Part shown: piece after piece, positions 60,001 through 64,000 of the stretch
Numbering within the stretch: position 1 is the first letter of the stretch
How the letters are laid out: each line of letters opens with the position of its first letter
From: Ephydatia muelleri
Lineage: Eukaryota; Porifera; Demospongiae; Spongillida; Spongillidae
Reading direction: 5' to 3'
DNA: 64,000 bases
Assembly: GCA_013339895.1 (NCBI GenBank)
Contig: JABACO010000009.1
Location: 1,284,518-1,348,517 of the forward strand
Notes under the pieces: model-generated
Told to the model about the DNA's origin: nothing
What the model saw: only the letters and a program-made list of their open reading frames with translations
Databases searched by the model: none
Program-made: the position numbers and the translations under genes

Positions 60001-61504
60001 GTTCGTAGTGTGGTTCAGCATGGCACTTGGGATTCATTGTGTTCCGACTCAGTTTTCCAACCCTACAAGCTGCGTAGGTTGGAATTAAGTGTTCAGGATG
60101 GGTGTGTTCTCTGGGGCAGCCGTGTTGTAGTGCCGCAAGTTGCCCGGGAGGCTGTAATCAAGATTCTCCATGAGGCTCACCCCGGAATATCCCGGATGAA
60201 ATCATTGGCTAGAGGAATCGTCTGGTGGCCTGGTATCGATAAGGACCTAGAAGAGAAAGTTGCTGCTTGTGAAGCATGCCAGGTCAATCACAAATCTCCA
60301 ACACCAGTGCTGTTACACCCATGGGAGTTTCCCTCTCGCCCATGGTCTAGGGTACACGTGGATTTTGCTGGCCCATTCTTGGGCAAACAGTTTATTATCC
60401 TTGTTGATGCAAGCACTAAGTGGCTGGAGGTTGGCATAGTAGCAAGTCCTTCTTCACAACAAGCTGTCAAATTTCTTCGTTCAGTTTTTTCCACCCATGG
60501 CCTTCCGGACATTTTAGTCTCCGACAATGGTTCTGCTTTTTCTAGCTCTGAGTTTGAAGAATTTGTAAAGCGTAATGGGTTCAGACACATCCGTGTTGCT
60601 CCATATCACCCAGCTAGCAATGGTGCTGCAGAGAGGGCTGTTCAAACATTGAAAGAGTACTTGAGCAAAACTCGTGGTGACTTGGAAACTCGCCTTAGTC
60701 GATTCCTTTTTCAGTATCGTTTAACCCCTCATACATCCACGGGGTCGTCCCCAGCAGAGTTGTTATTTGGTCGCAGACCCAAGTCTCACCTGGACTTCAT
60801 TCATCCTGACCTGAGGGCAAGGGTCACTCTGCAACAGGAGCGTCAACACCTTGCTAGTGAGTCGGGCGCTTCTATTCGTGCCTTCTTATCAGGTGATAAG
60901 GTGTACGTTCGCAATTTCAGTCCTAGCACTAGCAGTTCCGTGAAATGGCTTCCTGGTGTGGTCACTAGTCTAGCTGGCCCACGTTCAGTGCGTGTAGCCT
61001 TAGAAGATGGTACAGTAGTTCGCCGTCATTTTGATCATGTCAAGTTTCGTGTGTTACCACCGCCCCACCCCGACCAAAGCTCAACAGTTTCTACCGCTGG
61101 TCCTTCTGCTCAGGGGTTGGAAACCTCTACTACATGTACCAGCGGAAATTCTCCGGATGCCAAAGTTAGTAAGCCATTGTCGGCACCCGTGCCTACTCCT
61201 GCACAACTTCCCAAGATTCGTCGCTCAAGCCGTATCAAGAATGTTCCACAACGGTTTTGAAATTTTGTGTTGTTATTTTGTTATTATTATTATTATTTTT
61301 GTAAGGGGGGGAGAAGTGTTATGTATTGCGGTTATCTCTAGAACATTCATTACCACTAAACAGGTTTCTCCAGTTATAGATCCGGTTTTGCCGGTTGATG
61401 GATTGATATGCCATTGTGTGTGTGTTGTGCTCCAGTTGTACACGTGTTCAGTGTTGATCAGTTGTTGGTTGTATCGTATTAAGATTGTCAGCTAGGATAC
61501 AACA
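57018..61504 (+). mobile_element. Ty3/gypsy LTR retrotransposon 3, apparently intact
   Basis: LTRs 57018-57205 and 61317-61504, each 188 bp and identical as far as I can read, with TGTT...AACA ends. The 5-bp target duplication AGGTT is at 57013-57017 and 61505-61509. A primer-binding site TGGCGACGAGGGTC starts at 57209, three bases inside the 5' LTR. A purine tract AAGGGGGGGAGAAG (61303-61316) abuts the 3' LTR. One uninterrupted gag-pol frame. All marks of a very recent, possibly active copy. Confidence 0.97.
57304..61260 (+). CDS. Intact single-frame Gag-Pol polyprotein of gypsy element 3
   Basis: 1,318 residues from the ATG at 57304; an in-frame TTG six bases earlier is not needed. Order: Gag (1-195), zinc knuckles CFRCGGKHYATTC (201-213) and CNNCGKTGHIAKVC (220-233), protease DTGAAVSIL (Asp300), reverse transcriptase with LPFGVASAPAIF and catalytic FFDD (584-587), RNase H with DASEYGVGAV (Asp733) and SDHKPLQYL. 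Integrase follows, with the His/His/Cys/Cys finger (HEAHPGISRMK ... CEACQ) and the D,D-35-E triad Asp1020 (VDFAGPF), Asp1074 (SDNGSAF) and Glu1110 (SNGAAER). It then has a C-terminal chromatin/DNA-binding tail. Gag and Pol are fused with no frameshift. It resembles gypsy element 1 (shared FPSRPW and DFAGPFLGK), so both are of one lineage. Confidence 0.95.
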   Translation: MAVHGNLGVFDRDLEDWASYCERVEQYFIANGISNADRKRAILLSVCGPATFKLIRSLIAPDKPSDKSFEQIVKAVSDHLCPKPSSILQRFYFNSCVQKESESIAQFVAELRRLAVHCEFEGTLEIMLRDRLVCGVRDPQLQKRLLAERQLTFSKALELAQAFESAESSSRDIQAVRSPSVPLPVHSVDKKGLSVPDSVSCFRCGGKHYATTCKLKSVTCNNCGKTGHIAKVCRSNPTGAKSSVARQKGKAARGHSPEKEDSPPREGSKVHSLYNFSSSSNKLFRVTLQVNGVNLPMEIDTGAAVSILSEATYKSTWSASSRPPLAYSNIVLRTYSGHKLHVLGKVGVNVSFQGKTAKLDLIVVSNEGPILLGRDWLAALGMDINSNIHNVHSIHSSSLQTILDKHSPLFSEDLGKLKGVTVKLFIDRSVKPAFFKHRPVPFALRQRIEAELDRLEKEGIIEAVRFSDWAALIVPVVKRDGSVRICGDFKLTVNRATTLESYPLPRVDELLASLGKSKVFSKLDLSNAYLQLPVDDESKELLTISTHRGLYRYNRLPFGVASAPAIFQRSMESLLRGIPGVCVFFDDILVSGPSERDHLCNLEKVLSCLEESGLKLKLSKCSFLLSSVEYLGHRISAAGIQPTEDKKKAILQAPAPKNVTQLKSWLGLLNYYSKFLPNLSATLAPLYDLLKSQRSWSWESSQQVAFSKAKELLTSASVLVHYEPDRELVLACDASEYGVGAVLSHHFEEGFDRPIAFASRTLAPAERKYSQLDKEALAIVFGVDKFHQYLYGRHFTILSDHKPLQYLFAVDRPIPQMVSPRVQRWALTLSAFDYTISFRAGKLQGNADALSRLPLQHSPEEVPTPGDMILLLEALDLSEAPISAAAINKLTGKDPVLSRVRSVVQHGTWDSLCSDSVFQPYKLRRLELSVQDGCVLWGSRVVVPQVAREAVIKILHEAHPGISRMKSLARGIVWWPGIDKDLEEKVAACEACQVNHKSPTPVLLHPWEFPSRPWSRVHVDFAGPFLGKQFIILVDASTKWLEVGIVASPSSQQAVKFLRSVFSTHGLPDILVSDNGSAFSSSEFEEFVKRNGFRHIRVAPYHPASNGAAERAVQTLKEYLSKTRGDLETRLSRFLFQYRLTPHTSTGSSPAELLFGRRPKSHLDFIHPDLRARVTLQQERQHLASESGASIRAFLSGDKVYVRNFSPSTSSSVKWLPGVVTSLAGPRSVRVALEDGTVVRRHFDHVKFRVLPPPHPDQSSTVSTAGPSAQGLETSTTCTSGNSPDAKVSKPLSAPVPTPAQLPKIRRSSRIKNVPQRF

Positions 61505-61720
61505 AGGTTTATCGTTATAGCGTAACATGCATGTATTTTTGTTTTCTATTTTTTTCATGTGGCAGCTTTTGTAAACTTGTCATTTGGCACACTGCATCGC
61601 TGCTTCATGAGAAGCACAGCTGTCAATACTTCTGATGCTGCATGGTGTCAGGCACAACTTAGCTTGTGGAAAGGTGGTCTGGGGTTATGCTCTGTCTCCT
61701 CCCATCATGCACACACTACC
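61505..61720. repeat. Long dispersed repeat, copy B, right part
   Basis: Resumes after the target duplication with AGGTTTATCGTTATAGCGTA, as at about 27671. It includes the SDAAWCQAQLSLWKGGLGL relic (about 61630-61690). Similarity to copy A stops near 61720. Confidence 0.9.
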
Positions 61721-61945
61721 TGCTCTGTTTGTACTTACTCTAATTGTCATGCATAATTATAGTGATCAAAAACAATGCAATGAAATCAAAATTCGATTTT
61801 TAACATCTGACACGAAGTTACAATTTATCATACTTTTCGTGCACTAAACTACATATTAATTAAAATAACCTGGGCAGGATGGCCCTAGTACACCAATGAC
61901 CAACGAGGAATAGATACTCTCTCTGGAAATCCTGAGCTTGTGGGC

Positions 61946-62290
61946 CTATAACAAGATTTCAAAGGCCAGGGGAACGAAATCGTGAGTATGAAGAGCTTTT
62001 ATACACATCTCACTGTTCAACCATTTTTTATCCTCAGAATGGGATGCTACTATTTGAGGGCCATGTGCATAGGATATAGCAAAGGTGCCGGGACATGTGA
62101 CATCCACACCAGCAGTTTTCCACGGACACATGGCCCCGTCTGTGGGTTTGCCATCGGAGCGATGAACTAAACTCTCGCGATTGATGTGAGAAGATCGGTG
62201 GATGAGATCATCATTCATTGATCGCAGAGTAGCGATGCGTGATGTCAGCTCTGGCGTGATTTCAATAATGGCCAGGGGGAGGGGGCCCAT
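61946..62290 (-). pseudogene. Reverse-transcriptase polyprotein relic, nuclease-like segment
   Basis: LVHRSDGKPTDGAMCPWKTA, then VDVTCPGTFAISY and HDFVPLAFE, match the (L)xRSDGKRPDGxxxxPW...WDVTxxDT ... F-x-P-x-A-x-E segment at the C-terminal end of invertebrate RT polyproteins. One frame of 114 codons with decay at both ends. From remembered motif order. Confidence 0.55.
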
Positions 62291-62353
62291 TTCAATCTAC
62301 GTACATGCACAAGCAAAATAATCCACTAGCAGGAACTTTCCGCAATCAGCCGT

Positions 62354-62587
62354 TCAACCACATATGTCCACCTTCTTTTGGCTCCCAGAAAGGCCGATCA
62401 TGCAGTGTATCCCAACAACTACAGTAAGGGGACAATGTCTTCCACTACAAGTTGGAAGGCAAACAAAAACGTCCCTGCCCTTCATAATACTCGTTATGGA
62501 GGTTTTCTGCTGAAAGGCGCTGAGCGGATATCCCAGTATTGAAGCAGCGTTCTGTATGGCGGCTTCAATGGCAGCGTCAAAATACAT
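62354..62587 (-). pseudogene. RecQ/DEAD-like helicase N-terminal fragment
   Basis: GYPLSAFQQKTSITSIMKGRDVFVCLPT fits the Q motif and motif I of RecQ-like helicases (Q-x-x-x-I-x-x-x-x-x-G-x-D-V-F-V-x-L-P-T-G-x-G-K-S). Here the Walker A reads LPTCSGRH, so it is decayed. Nothing recognisable follows. Confidence 0.4.
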
Positions 62588-62590
62588 GTA

Positions 62591-63009
62591 GATTGTAATG
62601 TTATTAAAACACCATTTATGTTGCGTATCACATGAGTGTGGGACTGCCTGCGTGGCATGCTTTTAGGTACAATTGCGTGGTGATTTTTACGATATCGGTC
62701 TCGTGATCTATGTAGTTGTGCATGAACATGCAGCGAGATTTGGATGCGAAACGAAGTGCAGATTATAAAATACAGGAGGTACGTAGCTTCGTTCGGATAA
62801 ATTAATAACTTAAGAAGTATCCTTTCTATAGTCTCGCATTGGGGATTTCTATATTGGGAGGGGGGGGGGGGGGGGAGGGTGATATAACGGAGGCGGTTGT
62901 AGGGAAGGACTGCTTATGTGACATGAATTTTTGCTGCCTTACTTTGTGAGCATGGGCCAAAAGGTGCCGCAGGAGAAGGGAAGCCAATACGTTAACTGGG
63001 CTCGTTTGC
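62591..63009. other. Spacer with a (G)16 run
   Basis: Sixteen G in a row at 62860-62875 within a G-rich stretch. No gene seen. Confidence 0.6.
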
Positions 63010-64000
63010 CAGGGCCGGTCTTAACGCTAGGCAGACTAGGCAAATGCCTAGGGCCGCCGGTCAAAGGGGCAGCCAAACAGTTGCTACTTAATTATTCATA
63101 TGCTTATTAGCACTCGTACACTACATTCCGCACACTAACCAGCAAAAACCAACCGGGATAAGTTTGATAGTATGACACGTGCATGCACCCAACTTCGTAT
63201 TCAATTCAGCCATATTGCCTGAATCCTTTGTGTCAAAGGTTCTCTGTCACATGCAACCCTTCAAGTTCATGATGCAGTCTGCACCCATTCTCAAGCCTGC
63301 CCTCCATGAACTCTGCATTCTCCTCAGTAGGTCAACCTTGATCCCTGACGCATTCATTTGCAAAAATAAAAATACAAATAAAAATGTTTGGCTCTAAGTA
63401 CGATTCTGGCGCTGAAAAGCGAAAGCGAAAGAGAACTCACGATGACTTTATGAAATCCCAGCAAGGATCGATCTTTAAACATTTTAAGAGGTCTACTGCC
63501 TACGAGGACTTGGAGGAGGAGCGCGTGGTGATCGAAACAGCTAATGTACAGGTGATGAATGTAGGCTCAGCAATGGGTATTCTGCCGATGACACTTTGTC
63601 AAATGAAAGCCCATCAGTATATGTTCTAGACAAAGTAACAACATCCTCAACGTTTCACAATACGCTGGGCAGCCAGGATGGAGAAATGCAGCAGATTGAA
63701 TTAACGGATATTGGATGTTGGCCACCTAAAAACAAGCAAGTTGTTTCATGCATTGTTGTAAAGGGTCCGACAAGAATAATGGACTGCGATTTTCCAGAAA
63801 CGAAAGGTAGGCGATTTTAACAACGTATTACAAACAAAAGCTTCCAAACTCAGAAATGGTTGACAGACGATGGTTAGTCTACTCAATGCATCTTGATCGT
63901 GCCTTTTGCTTTTGCTGTAAATTATTTTCCAATTCCACAAGCAAATTTTCACATGACGGATACTGTGATTGGAAAAACATCACGGCTATTCTTGCTGAGC
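63010..64000 (+). mobile_element. hAT transposon 2, left part, runs off the window
   Basis: Starts CAGGGCCGGTCTTAACGCTA with GGCAGACTAGGCAAATGCCT shortly after, the terminal sequence style of the CAGGGCCGG hAT group. A TTF-type transposase reading frame follows on the plus strand. The right end and target duplication are outside the window. Confidence 0.7.
63384..64000 (+). pseudogene. hAT transposase (TTF-type zinc finger), N-terminal part, frame broken
   Basis: It begins MFGSKYDSGAEKRKRKR, a typical start for these proteins, to about 63600. In another frame follow DIGCWPPKNKQV (63700-63735), GPTRIMDCDFPETKGRRF (stop at 63818-63820) and, in a further frame to the window end, WLVYSMHLDRAFCFCCKLFS and SHDGYCDWKN, the TTF zinc finger (F-C-F-C-C-K-L-F ... 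G-x-x-D-W-K-N). The first frame change could be an intron; the later stop suggests decay. Confidence 0.75.

Overview
The window is animal genomic DNA. Protein-coding genes are broken into short exons with GT-AG introns, many introns are under 200 bp, and the DNA between is full of microsatellites, minisatellites and animal-type transposons (Ty3/gypsy, hAT, Tnp2/CACTA-like, a RAG1-RING element). I see no operons, no ribosome-binding-site-led genes and no tRNA or rRNA genes. Compact introns, frequent ACATGTA-type words and the element families suggest a marine invertebrate, possibly a sponge; that last step is inference.

Layout. 1-2080: microsatellites and the 5' part of a Spinster-like MFS transporter on the minus strand, running off the left edge. 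2081-2315: a short, probably bidirectional promoter. 2316-23029: a 17-exon plus-strand gene that I read as a TP53BP1 (53BP1) homologue of about 2,567 residues, with conserved tandem BRCT repeats at its C terminus; a degenerate gypsy element (7147-11617) sits in intron 7. 23052-25605: a decayed hAT transposon directly behind the 53BP1 stop codon. 26042-28455: a long dispersed repeat with a decayed reverse-transcriptase polyprotein. 28940-32215: a decayed Tnp2-type transposon. 32290-34901: a broken minus-strand gene with a RAG1-like RING plus zinc finger. 36027-43226: a nine-exon minus-strand D-cysteine desulfhydrase-like PLP enzyme. 43421-46700: a hairpin MITE and low-complexity minisatellites. 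46732-50789: a dead gypsy element. 51280-54960: relics and tandem repeats. 55346-61720: a second copy of the long repeat, split by an apparently intact gypsy element (57018-61504) with identical LTRs. 61946-64000: more relics and the start of a second hAT element.

Most striking points. (1) The 53BP1-like protein seems to lack the tandem Tudor domain, yet carries a coding 21-bp minisatellite that multiplies an S-Q-E motif, the consensus target of ATM/ATR kinases, about 19 times. (2) Intron 1 of the transporter is largely a minisatellite whose unit copies the authentic exon end and 5' splice site, giving a tandem array of donor sites. (3) The intact gypsy element has a paralogous empty site about 30 kb away in the same window. 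(4) A RAG1-type RING/zinc-finger pair is fused to a non-RAG1 transposase-like body.

The host genes do not form an evident pathway. The transporter and 53BP1 homologue share a promoter region; the PLP enzyme stands alone among repeats.
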